Shown here: piece by piece, positions 9,194 through 18,340 of the stretch | Layout: each line of letters starts with the position of its first letter | Position numbering within the stretch: the stretch's first letter is position 1 | Source of the DNA: Pirellulales bacterium | Lineage (GTDB): Bacteria; Planctomycetota; Planctomycetia; Pirellulales; JAEUIK01 | Length of the DNA stretch: 64,000 nt | Direction of reading: 5' to 3' | NCBI GenBank assembly: GCA_019636335.1 | Contig: JAHBXR010000003.1 | Coordinates: forward strand, 248,001-312,000 | Program-made: the position numbers and the translations under genes | Notes under the pieces: model-generated | What the model saw: only the letters and a program-made list of their open reading frames with translations | Database searches by the model: none | Told to the model about the DNA's origin: nothing

Positions 9194-11076
9194 GAAAGAT
9201 CCTCGTCACCGGCGGCGCGGGTTTCATCGGCTCGCACACCGTCGATCTGCTGCTCGAGCGCGGTTACCGCGTGCGGGTGCTCGACAATCTCGAGCAGCCG
9301 ACGCACGCGGGGGGCGTCCCGCGGCACGTACCCCCCCAGGCCGAGTTCATTTATGGCGACGTGCGGCGCATCGACGACGTGGCCCGCGCCCTGCACGGAG
9401 TCGATGGCGTCATCCATCTGGCGGCGACGGGGGGCTTCACGCCCGAGCTTTCTCGCTACTTCCAAACCAATTCGATCGGCACCGCCCATCTGTTGGAACT
9501 CGTGGCCGAACGGCGGCACCGGTTGAAGAAGGTGGTCGTCGCGTCGTCGGTCGCCATTTATGGCGAAGGCAGCTACCGCTGTGCGGCCTGCGGTCCGCAG
9601 GCCGGGGCGGTGCGTGCCGTCGAGCAGCTCGAACGTGGCGAATGGGAGCCGAAGTGCCCGCAGTGCGGCGCCGCGCTCGAGTCGGTCCCCACGCCCGAGA
9701 CGAAGACCCCTTCGCCCGAGAACGCGTATGCTATTTCGAAGTACGACGAAGAGCGACTCGTGCTCTCCTTCGGTCGTCAGTTCGACATCGATACCTGCGC
9801 GTTGCGCTACTTTCTCACGTACGGTCCGCGCCAATCGCTGACGAATCCTTATACCGGCGTGATCGCGATTTTCTCCTCGCTACTGCTTGCCGGCCGGCGT
9901 CCGGTGCTGTTCGAGGATGGTCGCCAGCGGCGCGACTTCGTCTTTGTCCAGGACGTCGCCCGGGCGAACGTCTTGGCGCTCGAAAGCGAAGGATCGCGCG
10001 GCGAGGTCTTCAACGTGGGGACCGGCGTGAGCACCTCGATCGGCGACGTGGCCAAAACGCTGGCCGAATTGTTGAACCTGCCCGAGCTGACCGCCGAGTT
10101 CCCCGACGAATTCCGTCCCAACGAATCGCGGCACGTGGTGGCCGATATCGAGAAGATTCGCCAGCTAGGGTTCTCGCCGCAGGTCGATCTGCGCACGGGG
10201 CTCGCACGCTACCTCGACTGGGTCCGCGGCGAGGCGGACGTGCGCGATTACTTCTCCGAGGTGTTGCCCGGCTTGCGACAGAGTGGCGTCGTGCGGTCTC
10301 GTGCGACGGCGACGCCGGCAGCGGCGACTCCCGATCCCGACAGCCTGACGATCGTTATCCCGGCTTTCAACGAGGCCGGCAATCTCGAGTCGATCGTCCG
10401 CTACGCCCTCGACGAAGTCGCGGAGCTGGTCGACGATTTCGAGATCCTCATCGTCAACGACGGCAGTCACGATGGCACGGGTGTCATCGCCGATGATCTG
10501 GCCGCGGCGCATCCGCGCGTCCGGGTGATCCACCATCCCTTCAACGTCGGCTATGGCGGCGCCCAGAAGACCGGTTTCCGCTACGCCCAGAAGAACTGGG
10601 TCGTGCTCGTGCCGGCGGATCATCAGTTCGACGTCAAGCACTTGGCGCTCTTTCTCGACGCGCGGCGCGAGGCCGATATCATCGCCAGCGTCCGCATCGA
10701 TCGGGCCGATCCCTGGCCGCGCCGCGTGGTGAGTCGTGTCTATAATTGGTACGTGCGAAATCACCTGCACTTGCAGGTGTCGGATTTGAATTGGGTGAAG
10801 ATGATCCGACGCGAGGCCCTCTCGCAGATCAACATCGAGACGGCGGGCTTCGCAGTCGATGCCGAGATCGTTGTCAAGGCACAGGCGCTCGGTTATCGCG
10901 TGACCGAGGTGCGCGTGCCCCATCATCCGCGAACGTGGGGCCATCCGACCGGCATACGCATTCGCACGATTTGGCGAACGATGCGCGAGCTGCTACGAAT
11001 CGAACGCGCGGCGCGACGCGCGACAACCGCGGAGAAGGTGTCCCATGCGTTGGGCAAACCTGGACCTGCCCCCTGA
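9190..11076 (+). CDS. Fusion of NAD-dependent epimerase/dehydratase and family 2 glycosyltransferase
   Basis: A 628-residue two-domain protein. Residues 1-350 form an extended SDR epimerase with GGAGFIG (NAD binding, residues 8-14), a catalytic YAISK motif (Y180, K184) and a serine-rich VASSVAIYG strand. Between the serine strand and the tyrosine lies a roughly 40-residue insert with two CxxC pairs (C131/C134 and C156/C159) that looks like a zinc ribbon; similar inserts occur in dTDP-rhamnose 4-epimerase-like enzymes. After a Pro/Ala linker (about 370-384), residues 385-628 are a GT2 domain: IVIPAFNEAGN, IVNDGSHDGT, PADHQFD. It resembles polyprenyl-phosphate sugar transferases but lacks visible C-terminal membrane helices. 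The fusion suggests that a sugar nucleotide is epimerised and then transferred by one polypeptide. Confidence 0.85.
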   Translation: MRKILVTGGAGFIGSHTVDLLLERGYRVRVLDNLEQPTHAGGVPRHVPPQAEFIYGDVRRIDDVARALHGVDGVIHLAATGGFTPELSRYFQTNSIGTAHLLELVAERRHRLKKVVVASSVAIYGEGSYRCAACGPQAGAVRAVEQLERGEWEPKCPQCGAALESVPTPETKTPSPENAYAISKYDEERLVLSFGRQFDIDTCALRYFLTYGPRQSLTNPYTGVIAIFSSLLLAGRRPVLFEDGRQRRDFVFVQDVARANVLALESEGSRGEVFNVGTGVSTSIGDVAKTLAELLNLPELTAEFPDEFRPNESRHVVADIEKIRQLGFSPQVDLRTGLARYLDWVRGEADVRDYFSEVLPGLRQSGVVRSRATATPAAATPDPDSLTIVIPAFNEAGNLESIVRYALDEVAELVDDFEILIVNDGSHDGTGVIADDLAAAHPRVRVIHHPFNVGYGGAQKTGFRYAQKNWVVLVPADHQFDVKHLALFLDARREADIIASVRIDRADPWPRRVVSRVYNWYVRNHLHLQVSDLNWVKMIRREALSQINIETAGFAVDAEIVVKAQALGYRVTEVRVPHHPRTWGHPTGIRIRTIWRTMRELLRIERAARRATTAEKVSHALGKPGPAP

Positions 11077-12154
11077 GGCACGCCCCGATTGGTTGGGCCG
11101 CCATCGGGTCACGCTGCCCGTGCCGGATGGCGTCGCGCCGTCGGTCTCGGTCGAGCAGGGAGAAGCCAGCTTCAATTTCGATCCGCTCGAGCTGATGCGC
11201 ATTTTGGCGGACGAGAGCTTCACGGGCCCCATGCCCGCCAAGACGCGCTTCGTCCCCTTTTCGTACCAGCGGCTACCGGGGCGCATGCGTTATCTGGGGG
11301 CCAAGCTGGTCTACTTTCGCAATCGCTGGCGTCGCCGACATCAGTCTCCCCCCTGGCCCATTGCGCCCGGGCTCGATGTATTGCGCTCACTGACAGGACG
11401 ACTGCCGGTCGAGCCCTGGCCTGCCGCCACATGGGGAGCTTCACTCACGGTCGACGTCGATTCTCACCACGGGTTGCGTCGCGCGATCCCCGTGGCTGAC
11501 GCGATCGAACGTCGGGGCTACCGCGGCTGTTTTTACATCGTGGGCGAGGCGGTCCTCGCCGAGCCCGGCATCGTGCGCGACCTGGTGGCCCGGGGACACG
11601 AGATCGGCTCGCACGACGTGGTCCACGACAATCGGCTGGCCTACCTGCCCAACGACGTCATGGAAAAGCGGCTCATAGCGGCGCGGCATTCGATCGAGCC
11701 CTACGGCGGTGTCGGGTTTCGTTCGCCATCGCTGCTGCGTTCGCACCGGATGCTTCAGGCCGTGGGGCGCCACTTTGCCTACGACTCGAGCACATGCGAT
11801 ACGGACCTCGAATTCGCGCGCGGCTGCACGACGGTGTTTCCCTTCGCGGGACACGACTGCCTGGAGATTCCCATCACGCTGCCGATGGACTCGTCGCTGA
11901 CGTACGTAGGGTACTCGCCGCGAGCCATCGTGGCTGCCTGGCATGAGAAGTGTGCCTACGTGCGCGCGGCTGGTGGATTGGCCGTGCTGACGGTTCACTC
12001 CGAGCCCCATCTGTGCGGCGGACGGCGCTTGGGGGGGGCGCTGGAGCAGTTTCTCGATTGGCTGGCCGCGCAGCAGGATGTGGCCGTCTTGCGACCGATC
12101 GATGTCTTGCGCCAGAGCGAAAGCTGGCCGGCCGGATCGCTCGACATCCTTTGA
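11045..12154 (+). CDS. Polysaccharide deacetylase family protein (NodB-like)
   Basis: A 369-residue protein overlapping the previous gene by 32 bp, with a GGAGAAGG ribosome site just ahead of the ATG. The N-terminal 125 residues have no family I recognise. The NodB-like barrel starts at SLTVDVDSHHG (D137/D139). The metal-binding histidines are in GSHDVVHD (H190, H194), followed by GFRSPSLLR, a motif-3 equivalent, and a late LTVHSEPH block. It lacks a signal peptide, so it probably acts on a cytoplasmic or inner-leaflet lipid-linked sugar. In a polysaccharide cluster it would remove an N-acetyl group from a glycan intermediate. Confidence 0.8.
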   Translation: MRWANLDLPPEARPDWLGRHRVTLPVPDGVAPSVSVEQGEASFNFDPLELMRILADESFTGPMPAKTRFVPFSYQRLPGRMRYLGAKLVYFRNRWRRRHQSPPWPIAPGLDVLRSLTGRLPVEPWPAATWGASLTVDVDSHHGLRRAIPVADAIERRGYRGCFYIVGEAVLAEPGIVRDLVARGHEIGSHDVVHDNRLAYLPNDVMEKRLIAARHSIEPYGGVGFRSPSLLRSHRMLQAVGRHFAYDSSTCDTDLEFARGCTTVFPFAGHDCLEIPITLPMDSSLTYVGYSPRAIVAAWHEKCAYVRAAGGLAVLTVHSEPHLCGGRRLGGALEQFLDWLAAQQDVAVLRPIDVLRQSESWPAGSLDIL

Positions 12155-12187
12155 TCCACCAACGCCTGGCCAGCGGCCAGACTTGCC

Positions 12188-12925
12188 ATGAAAACCCAGG
12201 AATACGACGTTCTCTCTCGCGTGGAAGAGGGGCATTGGTGGTATCGCGCCCTGCGGCGCGTCATCTTTGCCAACCTCGACCGCTACCTGACCGACTGGCA
12301 GGACAAGCCGATCCTCGACGCCGGTTGCGGTACCGGCGGGAATCTCTCTCGTCTGGGCCAGAACTCGCAGACCGTGGGCATCGATTATTCGCCCGACGCC
12401 CTCCGGTTCTGTCGACGGCGCGGACTCATGAACCTGGTGCGGGCCGACGTGTCGGCGATTCCGTTGCACGACCGGTCGTTCGACGCCGTGTTGAGCACGC
12501 ACGTCCTCTACCATGCCTGGGTCAAGGATGTCTCGCGTCCGCTCGACGAGTTCCACCGAGTGCTGCGCGAACGCGGGATGCTCTTCCTCGAATTGCCCGC
12601 GTACGACTCGCTCTACAGCACGCACGACGACGCCGTGATGACCGCCCGGCGTTTCACGGCCGGGCGATTGCGACCGCTGCTCGAGGCGGCAGGCTTCCGC
12701 ATCGTGCGCCTGAGCTATTGGAATTCGCTCTTGTTGCCTCCCATCTGGCTTGCACGCCGCGTACTGCCGAGCAAGAAGTCGGAAAGCGACTTCAACGACG
12801 GTACCTTGCCCGCCTGGCCAGTGAACGCCGCGCTCGACCTGGCCATGCGCTTCGAGCATGGCCTGTCGCGGGTGGTGAATCTGCCGGCGGGCGTGACGCT
12901 CAGTTGCGTGGCTCAGCGGGTGTGA
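12188..12925 (+). CDS. Class I SAM-dependent methyltransferase
   Basis: A 245-residue protein with a standard Rossmann methyltransferase core: LDAGCGTGGNLSRL (motif I, about residues 40-53), GIDYSPDAL (motif II acidic residue) and a SFDAVLSTHVLYHAW post-motif with the VL.EFHRVLRERGML strand. A basic C-terminal portion with a hydrophobic LLPPIWLARRVL segment may touch the membrane. It is the last gene of the plus-strand polysaccharide cluster, so methylation of a sugar or lipid carrier is the natural guess, but the acceptor is not evident. Its 3' end overlaps the end of the convergent glycosyltransferase gene by 26 bp. Confidence 0.82.
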   Translation: MKTQEYDVLSRVEEGHWWYRALRRVIFANLDRYLTDWQDKPILDAGCGTGGNLSRLGQNSQTVGIDYSPDALRFCRRRGLMNLVRADVSAIPLHDRSFDAVLSTHVLYHAWVKDVSRPLDEFHRVLRERGMLFLELPAYDSLYSTHDDAVMTARRFTAGRLRPLLEAAGFRIVRLSYWNSLLLPPIWLARRVLPSKKSESDFNDGTLPAWPVNAALDLAMRFEHGLSRVVNLPAGVTLSCVAQRV

Positions 12926-14582
12926 GATCGCGTCGGCGATACACCCCGATCCAGACGTTCGATTGCGGCTGGTAGTCGCGCCAACGCTCGCCCAGATAGT
13001 AATGCGTGGCGTGTCGACCCAGGATATCTGCCACGCCGATCTGGTCGTAGTGTTCATGGCGGTAGTTCTTCCACCAGCGGAAGATCTCATCCGGGGCTCC
13101 GGCTTCGGCGACCCACGATGGAGTCACGTACAGCGCCACGCAATACTCGGGACGAGCGAGTTCGACCTGCTCGATCATTTCAGCCTGCATCTGTTTTGCA
13201 TACGGCTGACGTTCGACGAGTGGATACATGTAGATGTACTTCGTTGCGGCTGGCAGGCCCGCGTGGAAGTACAGTTCCGGTTCCGAGCCAAACACTAGCA
13301 GCCGATCGCCGGGCGACGAAACGTGCCGCAGGAACTTGGCGATTTCGATGACTTCGGGAAAGGGGTTATTGCCGTACGTGATGCGCGACAACCCCACCAT
13401 GCTGCTTTGAAACCAGGGGAGTCGGTTCGCCCAGGCGATCCCGCCGACCACCAGTAGTAGGAATGCTGCACGCCACATCTGTGGAAAAGGTGCCGTCCAC
13501 GCTGCTTCCAGCAAGCGCACCAGCGACATCAAGCCCAAAGCCGCGAAGATCGAGGCTGCCGGAAGCAGGAACAGAAAGTAGTGGTTGTAGAAACGCAGGC
13601 CAGGCATCACGGCCACGCTGCCGCCGGCTAGCAGACACCAGGCCAGCGTGCCGCCGCGGCGACTTTCTCGATTCCAGGCAAACGATGCCATTCCCAACAG
13701 AAAGAGGGCATCGAGCAGCAGCGAGGCCTTGCCCACCTGGTTGTAGGCGATACCGAGCATGGTGCGAAAATGTGTCTGGTTTCCAACTCCGTAGGTGCTC
13801 GCGTAGTCGATCGCCCAGAACCAGAACGTTTCCAGAACGTCCCATCGCCACAGAGCGGCCACCAGCCCCGCAAAGGGGACGAAGACGCCCAGCGCCAGGG
13901 CCAGCGTCCCGGTCAGCGCACGTGCGAGAGGCTTGCCAGATTCGGTGCGTCGCCAGACCTCGACGAGCAGATAGAGCAGGGCCGGGGCCACAAAGAATGC
14001 GGCCTGCTGTTTCATGAGCACGGCCACCCCGAACAACCATCCGCCGGCGAAGACTCGCCCTGCGAAAGCCACGCCGGAGTACGTCGCACGTTCGACGGCA
14101 GCAGCCAGCACCGCATAGCCGGCCAGTCCGAAGAAAACGGCAAAATGCTCCGAGTGGGCCGAGGTCCCTTGCAACCCGGGCGTCAGCGACCACAAGCCAT
14201 AGACCGCCGCCGCGGCGGCCGAGGTCGGGCCGTCGTGCCAGCGGCGCGCGAGGCAATACATCAGCACCATCGTGGCGACGTTGACCACGAGCAGGCCCAG
14301 ATGGACCCCCCGTGTCGACTCGCCAAACATGGCGAAAGCGGCGGCATACATGGCCGGCGTGCCGGGGAATTTCATCGTGTAGGCCTCGGCGTACGGGGGG
14401 ACGCCGCGCAGCATGAGGCTGGCGATGTAGGCGTACTCCCCTTCGTCACGCTCGAGCGGCGCATCGAGCGTGCGCCAGCGAATGCCGATCACCAACAGCA
14501 GCACGACGCCGAGCAACAGCCAACCGAGCCAGTCCTGCGTTGGCTTCGTGCTGTGCGTCTTGTTCGCGTCGCGGTCGGACAT
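12900..14582 (-). CDS. GT39-type integral membrane glycosyltransferase (ArnT/PMT-like)
   Basis: A 560-residue membrane protein with about 11-12 hydrophobic segments. The first periplasmic loop contains the DEGEYAY motif typical of polyprenyl-phosphate-dependent glycosyltransferases of the ArnT/PMT superfamily, followed by MKFPGTPAMY. The C-terminal 130 residues (from about YITYGNNPFPEV onward) form a soluble periplasmic domain. I start it at ATG 14582 because MSDRDANKTHS precedes the first helix by about 17 residues, as in homologues. The open frame extends another 36 codons, but those encode a translated heptanucleotide repeat. It faces the polysaccharide cluster convergently and could add a sugar from a lipid carrier to a glycan or protein. 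No Shine-Dalgarno sequence is visible because the repeat occupies that position. Confidence 0.85.
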   Translation of the reverse strand: MSDRDANKTHSTKPTQDWLGWLLLGVVLLLVIGIRWRTLDAPLERDEGEYAYIASLMLRGVPPYAEAYTMKFPGTPAMYAAAFAMFGESTRGVHLGLLVVNVATMVLMYCLARRWHDGPTSAAAAAVYGLWSLTPGLQGTSAHSEHFAVFFGLAGYAVLAAAVERATYSGVAFAGRVFAGGWLFGVAVLMKQQAAFFVAPALLYLLVEVWRRTESGKPLARALTGTLALALGVFVPFAGLVAALWRWDVLETFWFWAIDYASTYGVGNQTHFRTMLGIAYNQVGKASLLLDALFLLGMASFAWNRESRRGGTLAWCLLAGGSVAVMPGLRFYNHYFLFLLPAASIFAALGLMSLVRLLEAAWTAPFPQMWRAAFLLLVVGGIAWANRLPWFQSSMVGLSRITYGNNPFPEVIEIAKFLRHVSSPGDRLLVFGSEPELYFHAGLPAATKYIYMYPLVERQPYAKQMQAEMIEQVELARPEYCVALYVTPSWVAEAGAPDEIFRWWKNYRHEHYDQIGVADILGRHATHYYLGERWRDYQPQSNVWIGVYRRRDLTPAEPRN

Positions 14583-14624
14583 GGGCAGTGGGCAGTGGGC
14601 AGTGGGCAGTGGGCAGTGGGCAGT
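14583..14624. repeat. Heptanucleotide tandem repeat, 6 units, abutting a start codon
   Basis: Six perfect copies of the 7-bp unit GGGCAGT (ACTGCCC on the coding strand of the neighbouring gene), followed by a partial unit. The array ends exactly at the ATG of the GT39-type glycosyltransferase gene, so it occupies the ribosome-binding region. Because seven is not a multiple of three, a change in copy number would shift the frame of any upstream-initiated reading and alter the spacing to any upstream ribosome site. Confidence 0.9.
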
Positions 14625-14666
14625 GGACGCGGTCAACAAAACTGACCCCTGATCTCTGACCACTAC

Positions 14667-14712
14667 AAAAAAAGGCCGCCGGCTACCCATGTTGACTGAG
14701 CGCCGGCGGCCT
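14667..14712 (-). terminator. Rho-independent terminator after the Gfo/Idh/MocA gene
   Basis: An 11-bp perfect GC-rich stem (14673-14683 pairing with 14702-14712, core GGCCGCCGGC) with an 18-base loop is followed, in the minus-strand direction, by a run of seven or more T residues (A run at 14667-14673). It lies 27 bp past the stop of the minus-strand gene ending at 14739 and insulates it from the glycosyltransferase gene that follows on the same strand. Confidence 0.88.
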
Positions 14713-14738
14713 GTCGAGTTTGCGTGCGGAACGCGCGA

Positions 14739-16043
14739 CTACAGCGTGTAGCCTTCGCGATATTCGCGATGGATGATCTCGCTCACTTCCGGAGCGTTCT
14801 TGGCTTCCATCTTCTCGGCGTCCCACTCGATCTTCTTGCCATCGGCCCAGACGGCGAGATTGCCCAGCAGCACCGTCTCGGTGAGGGGGCCCGAGTAATC
14901 GACGAAGTTCGACACCGGCTTCGGACCACCCTTGATCCCCTCGACCCATTCCGTGAAGTGGCCGGGCGACTGCTGGAAGGTCACTTCCGGGCTGGTGGCG
15001 TCGCCGAGCAGCGTAAACTCGGCGCCATAGTCATCAGGCGAGTAGAGCTTGCCCTTGCTGCCGATGAGCAGCGAGCCGCTGTTCTTCGGCTTCTCTTCGC
15101 CGAAGAGATCCGCCGGGGGCAGATTGCCACCGTCGTACCAAAAGAGCTTCACGGCCGGACGCTTGTCGGTCGCGGCGAACTCGTAGGTGATCGTCGAGTT
15201 CTTCGGGTAGCTCTGCTTGTTGTGCCCCGAGGTCTTCGCTTCGACCGAGATCGGATCGCGCAGATCGAGCGCCATGAAGGGCATGTTCATCGTGTGGCAG
15301 GCCATGTCGCCCAAGGCGCCCGTGCCGAAATCCCACCAGCCGCGCCAGGCGAACGGGTGATAGCCCTTGGCGTAGGGCCGATAGGCTGCCGGGCCGAGGA
15401 ACAACTCCCAGTGGATGTGGGCGGGTACTTCGGCCTCGGGCTTCGGGGCCTCGCCCCCCTGCGGCCAGATCGGGCGATTCGTCCAGACGTGAACTTCGCT
15501 CACGTCCCCCAGCGCGCCGGCCTGCACGAGCGCGGCCGCCTTGCGCACGCCGTTCTCGGCCGTGCCCTGATTGCCCATCTGCGTCACCACCCCCTTCTCG
15601 CGGGCGACGTTCGCCATGGTGCGGGCTTCATAGATCGAGTGGGTCAGCGGCTTCTGGCAGTAGACGTGCTTGCCCATCCGCATCGCCATCACCGAGGCCG
15701 CGGCATGCGAGTGATCCGGAGTGCTGACGGTCACCGCGTCGATGTTCGCCCCCATCTCCTCGAACATCTTGCGATAGTCGACGTACTTCTTCGCGTCGGG
15801 GAACTTGTTGGCGGCGGCATCGAGACGCTTTTCGTCGATGTCGCAGATCGCCACGACGTCGCCATGATTGCCGGCATCGGCCGAATCGCTCGTCCCCTTG
15901 CCGCCAACGCCGACGCAAGCGAAGCGAATCTTTTCGTTGGCCGATTCGGTCTCGTCCGCGCGGGCGCGGCTAGCGACCCACACGCCGACGCCGGTCACGG
16001 CCGTGCTCTGAATGAAACGACGTCGAGTTGTACGCTGGGACAT
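14739..16043 (-). CDS. Tat-exported Gfo/Idh/MocA family oxidoreductase
   Basis: A 434-residue protein opening with a twin-arginine signal (TTRRRFIQSTAVTGVGVWVA), then a Rossmann domain with CVGVGGKGTSD in place of the usual GxGxxG order, and a C-terminal alpha/beta dimerisation domain. The catalytic-lysine motif reads CQKPLTHS rather than EKP, with the lysine kept, and the SVPDH-equivalent STPDHSHA is present. Proteins of this subgroup are highly expanded in Planctomycetes and are thought to act on sugars outside the cytoplasm with a tightly bound NAD(P). An AGGAG ribosome site sits 9 bases before the ATG. It is divergent from a second Tat-signal member and ends in an intrinsic terminator, so it is probably monocistronic. 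Confidence 0.88.
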   Translation of the reverse strand: MSQRTTRRRFIQSTAVTGVGVWVASRARADETESANEKIRFACVGVGGKGTSDSADAGNHGDVVAICDIDEKRLDAAANKFPDAKKYVDYRKMFEEMGANIDAVTVSTPDHSHAAASVMAMRMGKHVYCQKPLTHSIYEARTMANVAREKGVVTQMGNQGTAENGVRKAAALVQAGALGDVSEVHVWTNRPIWPQGGEAPKPEAEVPAHIHWELFLGPAAYRPYAKGYHPFAWRGWWDFGTGALGDMACHTMNMPFMALDLRDPISVEAKTSGHNKQSYPKNSTITYEFAATDKRPAVKLFWYDGGNLPPADLFGEEKPKNSGSLLIGSKGKLYSPDDYGAEFTLLGDATSPEVTFQQSPGHFTEWVEGIKGGPKPVSNFVDYSGPLTETVLLGNLAVWADGKKIEWDAEKMEAKNAPEVSEIIHREYREGYTL

Positions 16044-16223
16044 GAGCGAGTGCTCCTAGGGTGGTGTGGGAGGCGAGCGCGTTGGTGGGCTCTTTTGCGG
16101 GGGCAAAGAAGGCTCCACGATAGCGTGCCAAGCTGGCCGTGGCAACTATCTTACGGTTCGTGACGGCGGGCTGTTCGGGCACGGCCGGACGAGAACGATT
16201 CCGCGCTGCTTGGCGTATCAGAT

Positions 16224-16253
16224 TTGGGTTCGCGGGGCAGTTTCGGTTATCAT
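16224..16253 (+). promoter_or_regulatory. Possible sigma-70 promoter for the plus-strand Gfo/Idh/MocA gene
   Basis: TTGGGT at 16224-16229 and TATCAT at 16248-16253 are separated by 18 bp, giving a start point about 45 bases ahead of the ATG at 16305. Both hexamers are partial matches, so this is a weak call based on spacing and position in the divergent gap. Confidence 0.35.
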
Positions 16254-16304
16254 GCAAGTCTCGCCGATCTGCTTTTTCCCCCTCGACAGGGAGACCTGCC
16301 CAAC

Positions 16305-17603
<1,299 letters not shown>

Positions 17604-17623
17604 ATCGCACCTGGGTGTGACGC

Positions 17624-17702
17624 CATGTAGGTCAGGTACTCTGTACCTGACAACCGATCGAGTTGGTCACATCGAAAGTGGTCAGGTACCCCGTACCTGA
17701 CA
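17624..17702. repeat. REPIN-like double hairpin element, copy 1
   Basis: Two hairpins, each with a 9-bp stem GTCAGGTAC/GTACCTGAC and a 3-base loop, lie at 17631-17651 and 17681-17701 in tandem. They are separated by a 29-bp spacer that matches the spacer of the copy at 55006-55090 at 26 of 29 positions. The outer CATGTAG flank is kept on the left but lost on the right. The element lies between a plus-strand stop and the 3' end of a minus-strand gene, a usual position for REP-type sequences. Confidence 0.85.
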
Positions 17703-17786
17703 AAGAAACGAAAATGCGCGTTGCATGGAGTCTCGCGATGCTCCGCGCGTTCGCAAAATCCAGATGCTGTCGTTCGCCCACGAACA

Positions 17787-18101
17787 TCAGCGCGGTCCAG
17801 ACATCCCACGCTGCACGAACGGTCGTAGCACGGTGAAGGCCAGTGCCGCACCCACGGCGATCAGCATAATTCGTGGATTGCGCGCCACCACGAGCGCGAC
17901 GAAGAGCAGACCTGCGAGCAGCCAGACGGGCACGCGGCGCATGTCGGGCAGCGCCAGCCAGAGTGCCGCGAGCGCCAGCCCGATGCGCCAGCAGGCGGCC
18001 ACCCAAGCGGCCGTGGTATCGGTGTTTTCGCCGAAGGCCCACAGCGAGGTGCCCGTCGCGAGCAGAACCAGGGCCAAAATGCCGACACTTGGGCGATGCA
18101 T
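17787..18101 (-). CDS. Small hypothetical membrane protein
   Basis: A 104-residue protein with three likely membrane segments (about residues 6-22, 32-50 and 58-90) separated by short charged loops, ending in a basic PFVQRGMSGPR tail. I start it at MHRPSVGILAL (18101); the frame is open for another ten codons without a better start. I do not recognise a family. The clean alternation of hydrophobic helices and short loops in a high-GC background supports a real gene. It stands alone between two repeat elements, with no operon partner. Confidence 0.5.
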   Translation of the reverse strand: MHRPSVGILALVLLATGTSLWAFGENTDTTAAWVAACWRIGLALAALWLALPDMRRVPVWLLAGLLFVALVVARNPRIMLIAVGAALAFTVLRPFVQRGMSGPR

Positions 18102-18127
18102 CGCGCGTGGTTTCCACGATCTGGGTC

Positions 18128-18154
18128 TCACGCGGAGGCGCGGAGACGCGGAAG
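18128..18154. repeat. Degenerate GCGGAG repeat, single arm
   Basis: TCACGCGGAGGCGCGGAG followed by ACGCGGAAGG is built from the same iterated CGCGGAG-type unit as the arms at 1445-1579. No matching inverted arm was found within about 200 bp. The surrounding 18102-18340 stretch (239 bp) holds nothing else that I can identify. It is probably a remnant of a dispersed intergenic repeat family. Confidence 0.45.
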
Positions 18155-18340
18155 GATTTTACGGAAGAATCGTATCAGCCTGCTGCCGGTACGAAGTGTA
18201 GCGGGGGCAAGACCTCACACCCAGGGCATGTATCGCGTGACGAGGACGTCGCTCGTTTGCCCACACGGAGTACCGTGAGGACAGGGCCGTCTGCGTAGCT
18301 TCCGGCCTCTGCGACGAACGAGAAAGACCGAAGCTGCGTC

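Noticed and set aside
11441..13090. Long antisense frame over the deacetylase and methyltransferase genes
   Set aside because: A shadow of the real plus-strand genes; its sequence is His/Arg/Gln-rich with no family motifs.
14583..14690. Upstream extension of the GT39 gene with PLPTAHCPLP-type repeats
   Set aside because: The extension is a translated heptanucleotide array and has no counterpart in the protein family; the ATG at 14582 precedes the first membrane helix naturally.
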